This document shows positions 21,136 through 34,628 of a stretch of 64,000 bases of DNA, piece by piece; the stretch's first letter is position 1, and the number at the start of each line of letters is the position of its first letter. Both the position numbers and the translations under genes were made by a program. The notes under the pieces were generated by a model, which was given only the letters and a program-made list of their open reading frames with translations, made no database searches and was not told the DNA's origin. The DNA is from Acidobacteriota bacterium (GTDB taxonomy: Bacteria; Acidobacteriota; Blastocatellia; RBC074): assembly GCA_016196035.1 (NCBI GenBank), contig JACPYM010000060.1, positions 62,001 through 126,000 of the forward strand, given 5' to 3'.

Positions 21136-21210
21136 GTACGGGTTGCCCAAGCCGCTGGGCGCACTGGTGGGGCAGGTTATTAACCTGCCCCACCCATCAC
21201 AACCCGTACA
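21136..21210. repeat. 75-bp hairpin element with TGTACGGGTT ends
   Basis: Terminal inverted repeats TGTACGGGTT (21136-21145) and AACCCGTACA (21201-21210) flank a perfect inner hairpin (21166-21179 with 21181-21194) centred on GGCAGGTTATTAACCTGCC. The same inner word occurs at 48154-48180. Confidence 0.65.
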
Positions 21211-21359
21211 TGCAAATGCAAACCGATCTAAAAATAAAAACGGATTGTTGCGACATGCTTTTGCTGCGCCGCGCAGTGCCAGTTGAGAGCTAACGCGGCA
21301 CGTGCAATTGGTATGTGTTCGCCTGGCTTAGACGAAGGAGCTGATCTTCAAGGAGAAGC

Positions 21360-23165
21360 ATGATGCAAATGACAAAACGACTGAGCGCGATTCTACTAAC
21401 GGTTTTGCTGAGCCTGCCCACCACCCTGGCGCAAGTCCCCCAACGCCCGGCCCCGCCACAGGATGTGCAGATCATTTTGCAACCGGAACAGGTGCGCTTC
21501 ACTGCGCCTGCCGGGGTGGAGCAGATGCAGTTGCAAGTCTTCGATCAAAGCGGCGAATTGGTTTTCGACAGTCAGCCCCTGGCCGTCAATCAACTCAACT
21601 GGCCCTGGCTGGGCGCGGATGGCAACCCGGTCAAAAGCGGCTTGTACGCTTACGCGCTGACGATCAAAACGGCGGGCAAAGACGCCAATGCGTCCACCGA
21701 GCGCGTGCGGCGCGGCCATTTCATTTTGGATCGTGCGCGTGAACGCGATGGGCAGTCAGATCGCGTCTGGGTCACCAGCCAGAACGACACCGGCGTCGGC
21801 ACGGAAGTCAGCGTCGCGCAAACCGAAGAGAGCACCATTGCGGGCGCACGCACGCTGAGCGACCGCGCCAGCGCCAATGGCCGCGACCTGCCGCGCACTA
21901 TCGAAGAGAAGCCGACCGAGCTAGGCGGCAAGCCAGACCTTAAAGCAACCGTTGCTGCCCCCGCCGCCACCGTCGGGCAGATCGCCAAATTCACCACGGC
22001 CACGACGGTCGGCGATTCGCTCATCAGCGAATCAGGCGGCGTCGTGCAATTGCCGGCTTTCGTGTCACTGGCGGCGACACCGCAGGGGAACAATATTTCA
22101 TTCGGCACGCCCAATACCGAAACCGGAATGACTATCTCCGGGGCGACGGGCAGGGCCGACGTTAGATTCGATGGCACGACGCTGCGACTCCTGGCCGGTC
22201 CGGCAGGTGGGCCGCCGTCAAATGGAATCGGTATCACGAGCAGTAATGTTCAGTTGCCGAACGGCGTGCAATTGGGCGTGGGCGCACAAGGGAACCAAGT
22301 TGCATTCGGCTCACCCAATTCCGAAACAGGGATGACCATCTCAGGGGCCAGTGGCCGGGCCGATCTCAGGTTCAACGGCACGCTGAAGCTGGTGAATGGC
22401 CCCGGCGGTATCCCGCCCCCAACCAATGGCATCGCCATTACCACGGCAGGCAACGTCGGCATCGGGACAGTCACGCCGGCGACCAAGCTGCACGTCGAAA
22501 GCTCAGGCTTTACTGAGCTTGCAATCAGGAGCACCAACGAACGCGCGATTTTGTCGCTCAACAACGGCCTCAATCCGCAAGGTTATACCTGGACGTTGGA
22601 AAGCGGCGTCGGCGGCCAATTCCCCAGTCTCTTTGGCATCTACAACCGCAATGTGAATAAGCCTGGGCTGACCATTGACGGCAACCTGCTGGTGAGCGTG
22701 AAAGCGCTGCAAATCACGGGCGGCGCGGATTTCGCGGAAAACTTCGATGTGCGCGCCGCAAAAAATTCGCACCCCGGCGCTGAGACGGGAATTCAGCCGG
22801 GTCTGGTCGTCACGATTGATCCCGGCAACCCAGGCAAACTCAATCTCAGCCAGCGCGCCTATGACCGGCGTGTGGCGGGCATCATCAGCGGCGCGGGCGA
22901 TGTGAAACCGGGGATGATGATGGGTCACGAGGGGACGTTGGCGGACGGAGAGCATCCGGTGGCATTGAGCGGGCGCGTTTATTGTTGGGTTGACGCCAGG
23001 CGCGGCGCGATCAGACCGGGCGATTTGCTGACGACATCGGCCACACCGGGGCACGCGATGCGGGTCTTCAATCCGGCCAAAGCGCAAGGCGCGATCATCG
23101 GCAAGGCGATGACCGGGTTGAAATCCGGCAAGGGCCTCGTGCTGGTGCTCGTCACGCTGCAATAA
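21360..23165 (+). CDS. Secreted fibre-like protein, paralog of the gene at 29479
   Basis: 601 residues; two adjacent ATGs at 21360/21363 behind AAGGAGAAG. Signal peptide about 1-25. An N-terminal FlgD-like Ig domain (about 35-105: QVFDQSGELVFDS, PVKSGLYAYALT) is followed by RGHFILDRARERDG. The middle (about 190-400) has repeated modules resembling phage tail-fibre/adhesin repeats (NISFGTPNTETGMTISGA, then QVAFGSPNSETGMTISGA; NVGIGTVTPATKLHVE). The C-terminal ~150 residues (FAENFDV, AYDRRVAGIISGAG, VALSGRVYCWVDA, ATPGHAM) are nearly the same as in the paralog. Surface or extracellular; function unknown. Confidence 0.8.
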   Translation: MMQMTKRLSAILLTVLLSLPTTLAQVPQRPAPPQDVQIILQPEQVRFTAPAGVEQMQLQVFDQSGELVFDSQPLAVNQLNWPWLGADGNPVKSGLYAYALTIKTAGKDANASTERVRRGHFILDRARERDGQSDRVWVTSQNDTGVGTEVSVAQTEESTIAGARTLSDRASANGRDLPRTIEEKPTELGGKPDLKATVAAPAATVGQIAKFTTATTVGDSLISESGGVVQLPAFVSLAATPQGNNISFGTPNTETGMTISGATGRADVRFDGTTLRLLAGPAGGPPSNGIGITSSNVQLPNGVQLGVGAQGNQVAFGSPNSETGMTISGASGRADLRFNGTLKLVNGPGGIPPPTNGIAITTAGNVGIGTVTPATKLHVESSGFTELAIRSTNERAILSLNNGLNPQGYTWTLESGVGGQFPSLFGIYNRNVNKPGLTIDGNLLVSVKALQITGGADFAENFDVRAAKNSHPGAETGIQPGLVVTIDPGNPGKLNLSQRAYDRRVAGIISGAGDVKPGMMMGHEGTLADGEHPVALSGRVYCWVDARRGAIRPGDLLTTSATPGHAMRVFNPAKAQGAIIGKAMTGLKSGKGLVLVLVTLQ

Positions 23166-23220
23166 ATCTGTGCGGTCCGCCGTGGTAGATGCTTACGGCT
23201 CACAACGGCGGGCCGCACGA

Positions 23221-23450
23221 TCTATAGCTTTTAAGAAAACGAATTTCCGAAAAGTCCCAAAGGGACGATTAGCCAACAGCCCAGGGTGAAGCCCTGGGGA
23301 GTCGTGCAAATGGTTCGGCAAGCCCTGAAAGGGCACCAGCCAAGTCTGGGGCTGCCGCCCTTTCAGGGCTTCGCACCACGGCTCAATGGACTTCCTGGGG
23401 CTGCCCCCCAGGCTGCTGGCTGATGCTCCGTTGGAGCTGGCTACGGCAAT
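23221..23450. repeat. Dispersed-repeat-like inverted region
   Basis: The stretch contains several short palindromic words (GTCCCAAAGGGAC, CCCAGGG...CCCTGGG, GCCCTGAAAGGGC with GCCCTTTCAGGGC). An approximate large inverted arrangement pairs GCCAACAGCCCAGGG (near 23272) with the CCCCCAGGCTGCTGGC run near 23405-23421. No coding potential; it fills the gap between the fibre-like gene and the astacin-like gene. Confidence 0.5.
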
Positions 23451-23504
23451 TCTTTTTCTTGAAGTCTATAGTTGACTGACATCGCTGCCAGAAGGAGTTT
23501 GGTT

Positions 23505-25280
23505 ATGAACAGACAACACTTGAAACAGATAAACAGGTTTTGCTTAACGTTTCTGCTGTGGTCGCTTTTCCTGGGAATCGGGGCCGACAACGTGCAGGCC
23601 CAAACGAAAACAGCGCCACCCATTCAAACTGAGCTTGAGCAGGCGCTGCCCAAAAAGAACAACCTCACGCCCGGTTATAAGCTCATCGAAGACGACATTC
23701 AGGTGCCTCAATCCTTTTCCCCGGCGTCCACGTTTGAACGCAATTTTTGGCCGGGGGGAATCGTTTATTACGAGTTCGACGCCAACGTCACACAGGCCAA
23801 CCGCGCCATCGCGCGCACGGCCATGCGCGCGTGGTCGAATGCCGCCAGCGTTGTTTTCCGCGAAGGCCGCCGCCCCGGTCTTTTCAGCAGTTACATTCAT
23901 ATCCAGGATTCGGACGCCAATAACTCCGCCGTCGGGATGCAGCCGTTCGGCCAGGTGATCAACATCTTCAATTGGGACATCCCCTTCAAAATCGTGCATG
24001 AACTAGGACACGCGCTGGGACTGGTGCACGAACAGAGCCGGGCGGATCGGGACGCTTATGTGACGATCAATACGGGCAACATCGCGGATGGCAAAGGCGA
24101 TCAATTCGAATTGCGCGGCGGTTCATCGAAATATGGCCCTTACGATTTCGACTCAGTGATGCAATACGATCAATGCGCCTTCGCCAAAAGTTGCAACTGC
24201 GACAAGAATGGCGTGAACTGCAAAAACCCGACGATCACGGTGAAAGCGCCCTTCACCGCGCAATGGCAAGACAAGATCGGCCAGCGCGACCACCTGAGTT
24301 ACCTCGACGGCCTGACGATGTCGTTTCTTTATCCGCGCGGCGATTTTCGCTTCGCCGACGCCACCAATACATTCACGCAGGACGGCAGCTTCCTGCAGCC
24401 GTATCAGGGGCTGCCCACGGCTGTGAGCGCGACGCCGCAAGGCGGGTCGTTGTGGATTCAACCGGGCGTGTATGCCGGCGCGAGCACCTTAACGAAGCCG
24501 ATGACGCTGCGCGCGCCCCTCGGCGGCGTGACGCTGACGCGGCGGCTGGGCTTGGCGGGTGACACGCTGGCCACGGTTTCAGCCGCCAGTTACAACGGCG
24601 AACAAGCTGCCGAATCAATGGCCGCGGCGTTCGGCGAAAATCTGGCGAACGGCACGGCGTCGGCGACCACGCTGCCGCTGCCCACGACGCTGGCGGGCAC
24701 GACCGTCAAGGTCACAGACGCGGCGGGCACTGAACGCAACGCGCCGCTCTTTTTTGTTTCGCCGGGCCAGATCAACTATCTGCTGCCAGCGGGCACCGGC
24801 GCGGGGATCGCGTCAATCGCCGTGGTGAAAGGCGGTGCGATTGTCGCCACCGCGACGCTGCCGGTCACGTCTGTCGCGCCCGGCTTGTTCTCGGCGAATG
24901 CCAGCGGCGCGGGTGTCGCCGCCGCCGTGGTGTTGCGCGTGCGGGCGAATGGCGCGCAGGTGATCGAATTGCTGAGCCGCTTCGACCAGCCAACGGGCCG
25001 CTTCGTCAGCCTGCCGATAGACCTCGGCCCTGAGGGAGAACAGGTCTTCCTGGTGCTCTTCGGCACGGGCTTGCGCGGGCGCAGCGCGCCGGAGGCCGTC
25101 ACGGCGGCCATCGGCGAGGAAGATGCCGAGGTTCTCTTCGCGGGCGCTGTGGCGGGGCTGGCGGGGCTGGATCAAGCGAATGTGCGCTTGCCGCGCAGCT
25201 TGGCCGGTAAGGGCGAGGTGAGTGTTGTGCTGACGGCTGACAACCGCTCGACCAATGCCGTGACGGTGAATATCAAATAG
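23505..25280 (+). CDS. Astacin-like (M12A) metallopeptidase with TIGR03437 domain
   Basis: 591 residues; ATG at 23505 after GAAGGAG. Signal peptide about 1-30. The catalytic domain (about 70-270) has the astacin zinc signature H165-E-L-G-H169-A-L-G-L-V-H175-EQ followed by R-x-DRD, and a Met-turn at SVM219QY, so it should be an active zinc endopeptidase. A linker (about 275-355) precedes a C-terminal TIGR03437 domain (about 365-591). The combination suggests a secreted or surface-attached protease. It lies between the fibre-like gene and the CHAT gene, all on one strand. Confidence 0.88.
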   Translation: MNRQHLKQINRFCLTFLLWSLFLGIGADNVQAQTKTAPPIQTELEQALPKKNNLTPGYKLIEDDIQVPQSFSPASTFERNFWPGGIVYYEFDANVTQANRAIARTAMRAWSNAASVVFREGRRPGLFSSYIHIQDSDANNSAVGMQPFGQVINIFNWDIPFKIVHELGHALGLVHEQSRADRDAYVTINTGNIADGKGDQFELRGGSSKYGPYDFDSVMQYDQCAFAKSCNCDKNGVNCKNPTITVKAPFTAQWQDKIGQRDHLSYLDGLTMSFLYPRGDFRFADATNTFTQDGSFLQPYQGLPTAVSATPQGGSLWIQPGVYAGASTLTKPMTLRAPLGGVTLTRRLGLAGDTLATVSAASYNGEQAAESMAAAFGENLANGTASATTLPLPTTLAGTTVKVTDAAGTERNAPLFFVSPGQINYLLPAGTGAGIASIAVVKGGAIVATATLPVTSVAPGLFSANASGAGVAAAVVLRVRANGAQVIELLSRFDQPTGRFVSLPIDLGPEGEQVFLVLFGTGLRGRSAPEAVTAAIGEEDAEVLFAGAVAGLAGLDQANVRLPRSLAGKGEVSVVLTADNRSTNAVTVNIK

Positions 25281-25305
25281 GCGGCTTACTGAAACCCGCC
25301 AAGCG

Positions 25306-25408
25306 ACCGCCATTCTCCATTTTGTATTCTCCATTCCCTTGCAGAGGCCGTCTTTATTGAGGTTTACCGCTGCCCAGGAATGGAGAATGCAGAATGGAGA
25401 ATGGCGGT
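25306..25408. repeat. Hairpin of CCATTCT heptads
   Basis: Arms 25306-25337 and 25377-25408 (32 nt each) are reverse complements with two mismatches; each is four tandem 7-nt units related to CCATTCT. It sits 25 nt after the astacin-like gene. The remaining bases to 25579 show no gene. Confidence 0.75.
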
Positions 25409-25579
25409 TAGGCAGTTGGTCGTTGGTGCCAAAACGCAAATCCCCCAATGTTTTCCACTGCAACAAGTCCAATCAACAATGACAAGTGAACAATGCCCCG
25501 CCGGTTGCCGCCTTTCTCTCCCACCCGCCACAACATAGAATGACCGCCACGGCAGAGCAGTTTAACGGCGGAGAAATCT

Positions 25580-28851
<3,272 letters not shown>

Positions 28852-28855
<4 letters not shown>

Positions 28856-28960
28856 TACTCCATCAAGCTGAAAATGAGGGATGTAGGGCGGGATTTAATC
28901 CCGCCCTACATCCCGGATGCGCTCTCAGCATCCATCACTTACAGCTTGATGGAGTACTAG
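28852..28960. mobile_element. 109-bp MITE-like element, copy 1
   Basis: Bounded by CTAG on both sides, with terminal inverted repeats GTACTCCATCAAGCTG and their complement. The interior holds a hairpin (GGGATGTAGGGCGGGA with its complement) and carries no gene. The sequence is identical, base for base, to the reverse complement of 63669-63777. The first CTAG contains the TAG stop of the CHAT gene, so insertion there left the protein intact. Confidence 0.9.
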
Positions 28961-29005
28961 GACTGTTGAGAGGGACGGCTGCAATTTGAACCACCCAAAC
29001 ACCTC

Positions 29006-29189
29006 AGGGCCTTTGCAAAGTCCTCAAAACATCCGCCAAAGACCTTTGACTGACTCCTGATTCCCGGTTCCTGATTCCTGCTAAACTGAAAATACCGGCT
29101 GATTTTCAATTTGTCAGGAGTCAGGAACCGGGAATCAGGAGTCAGTCAAACCGTTCAAGCGCTCTCGCCAGCGAGTTTGCAAAAGCCCT
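29006..29189. mobile_element. 184-bp hairpin element with AGGGC-TTTGCAAA ends
   Basis: Outer ends are AGGGCCTTTGCAAAG at 29006-29020 and GTTTGCAAAAGCCCT at 29175-29189. The core inverted repeat (29046-29093 with 29102-29149) has a few mismatches and is made of CTGATTC/CTGACTC heptads. It is a diverged relative of 15191-15371. The remaining 29190-29478 has no gene that I can support. Confidence 0.65.
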
Positions 29190-29478
29190 GCCAAACACCT
29201 GGGCAGGTCGCGCCTGATTTCCACAGCGAGACCGCCGCGAATGAATAGCCTCTGTCGCTCACGGTCGGGCTACGGACACGGCGCTTTTCCCATCAACCCA
29301 CTTGCAAACTGAGCTAGCCCTCACTGCCAGCTTCAACGACCCTCCGAAAATTTTCACTGAACCGCGACATGCTTTTTTACCCTGCGTCAGTATCGGTTGA
29401 AAGCCCATCTGACACGGGTGCTTGTGCCCGTGCTCAGCGGCTGAACTGAAATTGGAGACGAAATTTTAAGGAGGAACG

Positions 29479-31293
29479 ATGATGCAGGCGACAAAACATT
29501 TGTTCGTGTTTCTATTGGTTGTGCTCTTGGCTATCCCCGCAGTGCCTGCCCAAGAGCCGTCGCGCAACGCGGCCACCATCCCGACCGGCACGCAAGACGT
29601 GCTGATTATCATCCAGCAACAACAAGTGCGCTTCACCACGCCGCACCCGGTAGACCAGATGCATTTGCAGGTCACCGATCAGGCGGGCGAAGTCGTGTTT
29701 GACAGCGGCGCGGCCAGCGTCCTGGAAATCTTCTGGCCCCTGCAATACGCCAACGGCGCGCCGCTCAAAAGCGGCCTGTACGCCTACACACTGACGCTCA
29801 AAGAGGCGAATGAGAAAGAAGCGCTGGTACGGCGCGGCCATTTCATCGTGGATCGCGCGCAAGACCGCGACGGCAGCGACAGGCTGTGGGTGACCAGCCC
29901 GCATACCAGCGGCATCGGCACTGAATTGACGGTTGCCAGAGATGAATTCGCAACGGTCGCGGGCACGGTGACGGGCGGCGAACGCGCGCTCGGCCAGAGC
30001 CGTGAGAGCAATGGCCGCGCGAGCGAACGTGGGTTAGACACAGCCACGCAATTGCAGGCGGCGGCGGGCAAGACGGCGGCGTTGACGGCGGGCACGACGG
30101 GGTATCTTGCCAAATTCACTTCGGCGACAGATTTGGGCAATTCAGTGATGGCCGAAGTGGGCGGCAACATCGGCATCGGGACGGCTAGCCCTACGTCAAA
30201 ACTGACTGTGCAAACGCCAACCGCCAGCTATGGTTTTTCCCACACCGATGGGCAGGTCAATCTCACTTCCTGGGTTGGCACCGGAACCAGCGGCGCCAGT
30301 GGCGGCTGGTTCGGAACGAAATCGAATCATGCCTTGCATTTCTTCACCAACAATAGCGGCTCGCGCATGACAATCACTACGGACGGCCACGTTGGTATCG
30401 GGACGGTCGCGCCTGTCGGCGAATTACACATCGCCGGGTATGGCCCTTTCATCACTCTGGAATCACGTCAAAACGGCGCGCGCTTCGCCCAGCTACAGAA
30501 CGCTGACGGCACGCTCGTTTTCAAACCGCATGGTTTCGGCGCGTGCTGCGCGGCGCTGGTGATTCAAGCCGAGACCGGCAATGTCGGCATCGGCACTTCA
30601 GCGCCCGATCAATTTAGAAAGCTCGACATCGTCGGCGGTGGCGCCACGGCAGCGGGCATTACCAGCGTGAACGACCGCGCCTTTCTCTCGCTGACCAGCA
30701 ACATCAATGGGCAGCGCCGCACCTGGTCGGTCGAGAGCGGCGTGTATGGCTTGCAAGACACCTTCGGCATTTTCAACTGGCAAACGGGCAAGGCGCTGCT
30801 GTTCGATCCCGATGGCAAGCTGACGGTGAATGGTTTGCAAATCACGGGCGGTGCTGATTTCGCCGAGAACTTCGACGTGAATGTCGCCGAGGCGGACGCG
30901 GAAGCGCAGGCGCTCAACGTCGAAGCCGGGATGGTGGTTTCGATTGATCCGGCCAGCCCCGGCAAGTTGCAACTCAGCGCGCAGGCTTATGACCGTCGCG
31001 TGGCGGGCATCATCAGCGGCGCGGGCGGCGTCAAGCCGGGCATGATGATGAGCCAGGCCGGCACGCTCGCCAACGGGCAATATCCGGTGGCCTTGAGCGG
31101 TCGTGTGTATTGCTGGGTGGATGCCACGTCGGGCGCGGTTGAACCGGGTGATTTGCTGACGACCTCAGCGACACCGGGTCACGCAATGAAAGTCAGCGAT
31201 GCGGCCCAGGCGCAAGGCGCGATCATCGGCAAGGCGATGACGGGATTGAAGGCGGGCAAAGGTTTGGTGCTGGTGCTGGTCACGCTGCAATAA
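29479..31293 (+). CDS. Secreted fibre-like protein, paralog of the gene at 21360
   Basis: 604 residues; ATGs at 29479/29482 after AAGGAGGAAC. It has the same architecture as its paralog: signal peptide, FlgD-like Ig domain (VTDQAGEVVFDSGAA, APLKSGLYAYTLTLK), RGHFIVDRAQDRDG, and a central region with GNIGIGTASPTSKLTVQ, GHVGIGTVAPVGELHI and NVGIGTSAPDQFRKLDI units typical of tail-fibre/adhesin stalks. The nearly identical C-terminal domain contains GGADFAENFDV, YDRRVAGIISGAGGVKPGMMM, VALSGRVYCWVDATSG and ATPGHAMKV. The pair flanks the protease and CHAT genes. A surface assembly or adhesion role is inference. Confidence 0.8.
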   Translation: MMQATKHLFVFLLVVLLAIPAVPAQEPSRNAATIPTGTQDVLIIIQQQQVRFTTPHPVDQMHLQVTDQAGEVVFDSGAASVLEIFWPLQYANGAPLKSGLYAYTLTLKEANEKEALVRRGHFIVDRAQDRDGSDRLWVTSPHTSGIGTELTVARDEFATVAGTVTGGERALGQSRESNGRASERGLDTATQLQAAAGKTAALTAGTTGYLAKFTSATDLGNSVMAEVGGNIGIGTASPTSKLTVQTPTASYGFSHTDGQVNLTSWVGTGTSGASGGWFGTKSNHALHFFTNNSGSRMTITTDGHVGIGTVAPVGELHIAGYGPFITLESRQNGARFAQLQNADGTLVFKPHGFGACCAALVIQAETGNVGIGTSAPDQFRKLDIVGGGATAAGITSVNDRAFLSLTSNINGQRRTWSVESGVYGLQDTFGIFNWQTGKALLFDPDGKLTVNGLQITGGADFAENFDVNVAEADAEAQALNVEAGMVVSIDPASPGKLQLSAQAYDRRVAGIISGAGGVKPGMMMSQAGTLANGQYPVALSGRVYCWVDATSGAVEPGDLLTTSATPGHAMKVSDAAQAQGAIIGKAMTGLKAGKGLVLVLVTLQ

Positions 31294-31376
31294 CCCGCGC
31301 GCTGCACGGAGGGCTGCCGCACACCCGCAGCCCTCCCAGCTAATGCATTAAGTGACGAAAGAGGAGCGAAAAAGTC

Positions 31377-32378
31377 ATGAAAACCTACTTCAAACAATTG
31401 TTGGCGCAACCGGGCCGCTTACTGGCCGCGCGAAATCTGCTGCTGAGCCTGGTGCTGCTGGGCCTGTGCCTGGGCGGGCTGCGTCCGGGGCTGGCGGCTG
31501 CCCAGGATGTTCCGGCTGGTTGTCAGGATGTGAATGACATGCTGACGTTTGATTATCGCAACTGGGGCATCGGCATCCATCGCGATTGCAAATGCGCAGA
31601 GGGCGATCTGCTTTGTTATGCCGAACTGCCGGTTTGTTTCGCGCTGAAAGCCAAACAAATCCTGCTGGGTGAACCGGTGGACGCCTGGATTCGCGTCTCG
31701 AAAGCGGCGGCCTTGGCGGATGGTGTGAGTCCGATGCCAATGGCAATTCGCAATCAACTCGATCATCTTTATCCTGCGTCCTTGCTCGACAAGGTGCGTT
31801 ATAAAACGGGCAGCGGCTTTCTCGGCACGCTGCAATGGTTCCGCGGTGAAATCCAAGGCAAAGGCGCAATCACGCTGGAAGACGTCATCATCTTTGCCGA
31901 AGCGGACAAGGCGAGCAATGCGCGGCTCTGGGCGCACGAACTCGAGCATGTGCGCCAGTACGAGCAACTGGGTATTGACGGGTTCGCTCAGGCCTATGTG
32001 GATCAAACCTGCATCCTGCCGGGCGAAGCGGGCTATGACTCGGGCCGTTGCCAGTTGGAGCGGCGGGCCGACCGCAAGTCAGGCTACTGGAATCAGCGCG
32101 GCCTGGTGTTTTGTTGCACCCGCCCCGCAACGGTTTACATTGCTGACCGGGAGTTGACGGGAACAGAAGAAATCTCTGCCCGCGAATCCATCACGATTGG
32201 CCCCAACGTGGTCTTGAAGGCGGACGGTAACATTCGGTTGCGGGCGGGCCTCAACATCACGGTGTCGCCTGGATTTCGCACCGAAGCGCGCAGCAAGCTT
32301 TCAGCGGACATTGATCCAAGCCTGAATGCAAGCTGTGCCGCGCCTGCGGTGGCCGTATCAGCGCCCGCGCACCCTTGA
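31377..32378 (+). CDS. Secreted DUF4157-like protein with HELEH motif
   Basis: 333 residues; ATG at 31377 behind GAGGAGCG. The signal peptide is long (about 1-42). The central domain (about 100-250) resembles DUF4157: AIRNQLDHLYP, a predicted barrel stretch, and LWAHELEHVRQYEQLGIDGFAQAYV carrying an HExxH zinc-peptidase-like motif. Cysteine pairs (CKCAEGDLLC, C near 250) suggest disulfides. The tail (about 265-320: ESITIGPNVVLKADGNIRLRAGLNITVSPGF) looks like the surface-anchoring coathanger-type repeat. Last gene of the secreted block. Confidence 0.75.
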   Translation: MKTYFKQLLAQPGRLLAARNLLLSLVLLGLCLGGLRPGLAAAQDVPAGCQDVNDMLTFDYRNWGIGIHRDCKCAEGDLLCYAELPVCFALKAKQILLGEPVDAWIRVSKAAALADGVSPMPMAIRNQLDHLYPASLLDKVRYKTGSGFLGTLQWFRGEIQGKGAITLEDVIIFAEADKASNARLWAHELEHVRQYEQLGIDGFAQAYVDQTCILPGEAGYDSGRCQLERRADRKSGYWNQRGLVFCCTRPATVYIADRELTGTEEISARESITIGPNVVLKADGNIRLRAGLNITVSPGFRTEARSKLSADIDPSLNASCAAPAVAVSAPAHP

Positions 32379-32437
32379 CAGCCGCCGCCGGCAATTTAGA
32401 GCGGTTTTCACATCAGTGTATGGGAAAAGTCGCGCAG

Positions 32438-32536
32438 CGGGACAGTACCGCGCGCGTGAGCAAGCGGCGCGTCAAGCTTGCGCCATAGGCTGAGCCGCCC
32501 AAGGCTCCGCTTGCTCACGCGCGCGGTACTGTCCCG
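32438..32536. repeat. Perfect 30-bp inverted repeat, GTGAGCAAGCGG family
   Basis: Arms 32438-32467 and 32507-32536 are exact reverse complements; a diverged relative is at 39194-39290. A further small hairpin (AGGTGGGACGATTTG near 32587 with its complement ending near 32618) follows. The gap 32379-32658 between the HELEH gene and the ROK gene is filled by these. Confidence 0.75.
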
Positions 32537-32658
32537 GCACAACGCGCTCCCGTAAGATCTGATTTCACTGTAGTGGACGGGAACCAGGTGGGACGATTTG
32601 GCAAATCGTCCCACCTGCAAGGAAGGGCAAACCGCTCTAACACCTACCCTCTGGTTTC

Positions 32659-33639
32659 TTAGGCCAGCAATGCCGCGCCGATGACGCTGGCTTCCGCGCC
32701 CAATTCCGCCGCGACGATTTGGCAGTCGGCGAAGATGATCTCAGCAGCGCGTTGCTCCGCTTCTGCGGCAATGGCGGGAACGAGGAAGTTGCGCGCCGCC
32801 GGAGCGCCGCCGATGGCGACCAGCGAAAGATTGAGCAAATTGATGACTTCGGCAATGGCCATGCCGATAAATTTGCCGGTGCGTTGCAACATCAAGCGCG
32901 ACAGATCATCGCCTTGCACGGCCGCTTCGATGATATTGTCGTAAGTGTAACTGCCGCCCAACAATTTCAAGCGCGAGAGCGAAGAGGTCGAATCGCGTTG
33001 CAAGCGCCGTTCGGTGCGCCGCACGATGTTCTCAGCCGAAACCATGGATTCGAGCGGCACGAATTCGCCCGTGTGTTCGGGGTCAATCGCCATTTCGCCC
33101 AGCGCGCCCGCCAACCCCGATTGTCCGCGTTGCAATTGCCCGCCCAGAATCAAACCCGCACTGACGTTCGCGCCGATATGCAAATAGAGCCAATCCTGGC
33201 GTCCGCGCGCCACGCCGGTTTGCATTTCGGCAAAGGCCGCCGCATTGGCGCTGTTCTCGAAGCGCAGTGGCACCGGTAAGGCCTCCTGCAATTCGGCGTG
33301 CAAATTGAGGGCGGTCAGCCCCGGCGCGTGGTCGAGTTTGAGAATGCGTTGCGCCGGTTGCTGGATCAATCCGGGGAATGCGATGCCGATGGCGGCAAGG
33401 TCCGGATGTGTTTGCAGCGTCTGTTGCAAGAGGGCGCGCAATTGCGCGGCCAGCGCTGGGCCATTGCGCGGTTCCAGCGGATCGGTGGCGTAATTTTCGC
33501 GATGGAAGTCACTCAATTGGCCGGCCTGATTGAGGACGCCCACCCGAATATGATGGCTGCCCAGATCAACGCCCAGGCGTTCACCCGGTTGCGGCGGAAT
33601 CTTGGCAGCAGTTGTCTGTGGAGGATTTTGCGATGCCAT
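32659..33639 (-). CDS. ROK family sugar kinase (glucokinase-like)
   Basis: 326 residues; ATG at 33639. The phosphate-1 ATP motif is [13 protein letters not shown] (about 24-36), followed by [10 protein letters not shown] and the sugar-binding [15 protein letters not shown] region. The usual ROK CxCGxxGCxE zinc motif is not seen, which is uncommon but occurs in divergent members. No N-terminal HTH, so it is a kinase rather than a repressor. Cytoplasmic; it would phosphorylate glucose or another hexose. Transcribed away from the DedA gene, with about 290 nt between the two start codons. Confidence 0.8.
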   Translation of the reverse strand: MASQNPPQTTAAKIPPQPGERLGVDLGSHHIRVGVLNQAGQLSDFHRENYATDPLEPRNGPALAAQLRALLQQTLQTHPDLAAIGIAFPGLIQQPAQRILKLDHAPGLTALNLHAELQEALPVPLRFENSANAAAFAEMQTGVARGRQDWLYLHIGANVSAGLILGGQLQRGQSGLAGALGEMAIDPEHTGEFVPLESMVSAENIVRRTERRLQRDSTSSLSRLKLLGGSYTYDNIIEAAVQGDDLSRLMLQRTGKFIGMAIAEVINLLNLSLVAIGGAPAARNFLVPAIAAEAEQRAAEIIFADCQIVAAELGAEASVIGAALLA

Positions 33640-33927
33640 GAAAGCTCTCTTTGTTTCGTGTTTCGTTGTGCTGTTAGAGCGGCTGCCGGGGACTATAACA
33701 ATGGGGGAAAGAGAGTGTCAATTTTGGCGCGCCAGCGTGGTGCGCGCACAGAAGGCTGGCTTGCCCTGTCCAAAGGCTTCAAGTATCTTTACGCGCGCTC
33801 GCCCGCCGTAGCAGGGAACTCAAACGGCGCAGCACACAACCGCTCGGGTGTTTCAGAAGGTTGGCGCAAATTGACTGTTCCCAAGGATCAAGGGAAGACA
33901 TCAACTCTGCCCGGCTGCTGGATTTGG

Positions 33928-34560
33928 ATGGTAATCGAAAACCTCATTAAAGAATATGGCCTGTGGGCGGTCTTTTTCGGCGTGATGATCGAGGGCGATC
34001 TGACGCTGCTCTTAGCCGGGGTGTTGGCGCATCACGGGCTGTTCACCTTTGGCGAAGCGCTGTTGTGCAGCACGCTGGGCGGCGTCGTCGGCGATTCGAT
34101 CAGCTTCCTGCTCGGCTATCGCGGCAAAGAGTGGATCAAGAACAGCCATTTTTATCATCGCACCAAACCGCAATTGGAACGGCTGTCGGCGCGTTTCGGG
34201 GTCTATTCGATCTTCCTGGTCAAATATATTTACGGCTTGCGCACGGCCAGCGCTGTTTTCTGGGGTTTTGCGCACATGCGCTTTGGCCGCTTCGGGACGC
34301 TGACTGTGATAAGTTGTGCGGCCTGGGCGCTGATTTTGATCGGCATCGGTTACTCATTCAGCGGCGCGATTGAAGTCATCATCGGACGCGTGCAACGCAT
34401 CGGCTTGGTGCTGTTGATCGCGGTGCTGGTCGCGAGCGCGTTGTCGCTGGCGCTGTTCCTGCTCGAACGCTATGTCATTGGCCGCCGCGTGCCCGAAATG
34501 GAACCCCAATTGTTGAGCGACCGCGAAGAGGAAAATAAAAGTCTGAAGTCTGAAGTCTGA
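33928..34560 (+). CDS. DedA family membrane protein
   Basis: 210 residues from ATG 33928, where homology begins; the frame is open upstream without plausible protein. It has the VTT/DedA fold: [71 protein letters not shown], then C-terminal transmembrane helices (about 130-190). DedA proteins are inner-membrane, often linked to undecaprenyl-phosphate or phospholipid flipping. The last residues (KSLKSEV) and the stop are encoded by the TCTGAAG heptad repeat that starts at 34542. Confidence 0.85.
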   Translation: MVIENLIKEYGLWAVFFGVMIEGDLTLLLAGVLAHHGLFTFGEALLCSTLGGVVGDSISFLLGYRGKEWIKNSHFYHRTKPQLERLSARFGVYSIFLVKYIYGLRTASAVFWGFAHMRFGRFGTLTVISCAAWALILIGIGYSFSGAIEVIIGRVQRIGLVLLIAVLVASALSLALFLLERYVIGRRVPEMEPQLLSDREEENKSLKSEV

Positions 34561-34617
34561 AGTCTGAAGTCTGAAGTCTGAGGTCTGAGGTCTGAAGTCT
34601 GAGGTCTGAGGTCTGTA
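34542..34617. repeat. Tandem TCTGAAG/TCTGAGG heptad repeat
   Basis: Ten or so direct 7-nt units run from the 3' end of the DedA gene to the leader of the next gene. There is no inverted partner here; an inverted version is at 49664-49753. The repeat supplies the DedA stop codon and ends next to the AGGAG site of the GHMP kinase gene. Confidence 0.85.
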
Positions 34618-34628
34618 GGAGATCGGCA

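Noticed and set aside
33298-33927. N-terminal extension of the DedA protein
   Set aside because: This part overlaps the ROK kinase gene on the other strand, and DedA homology begins only at 33928.
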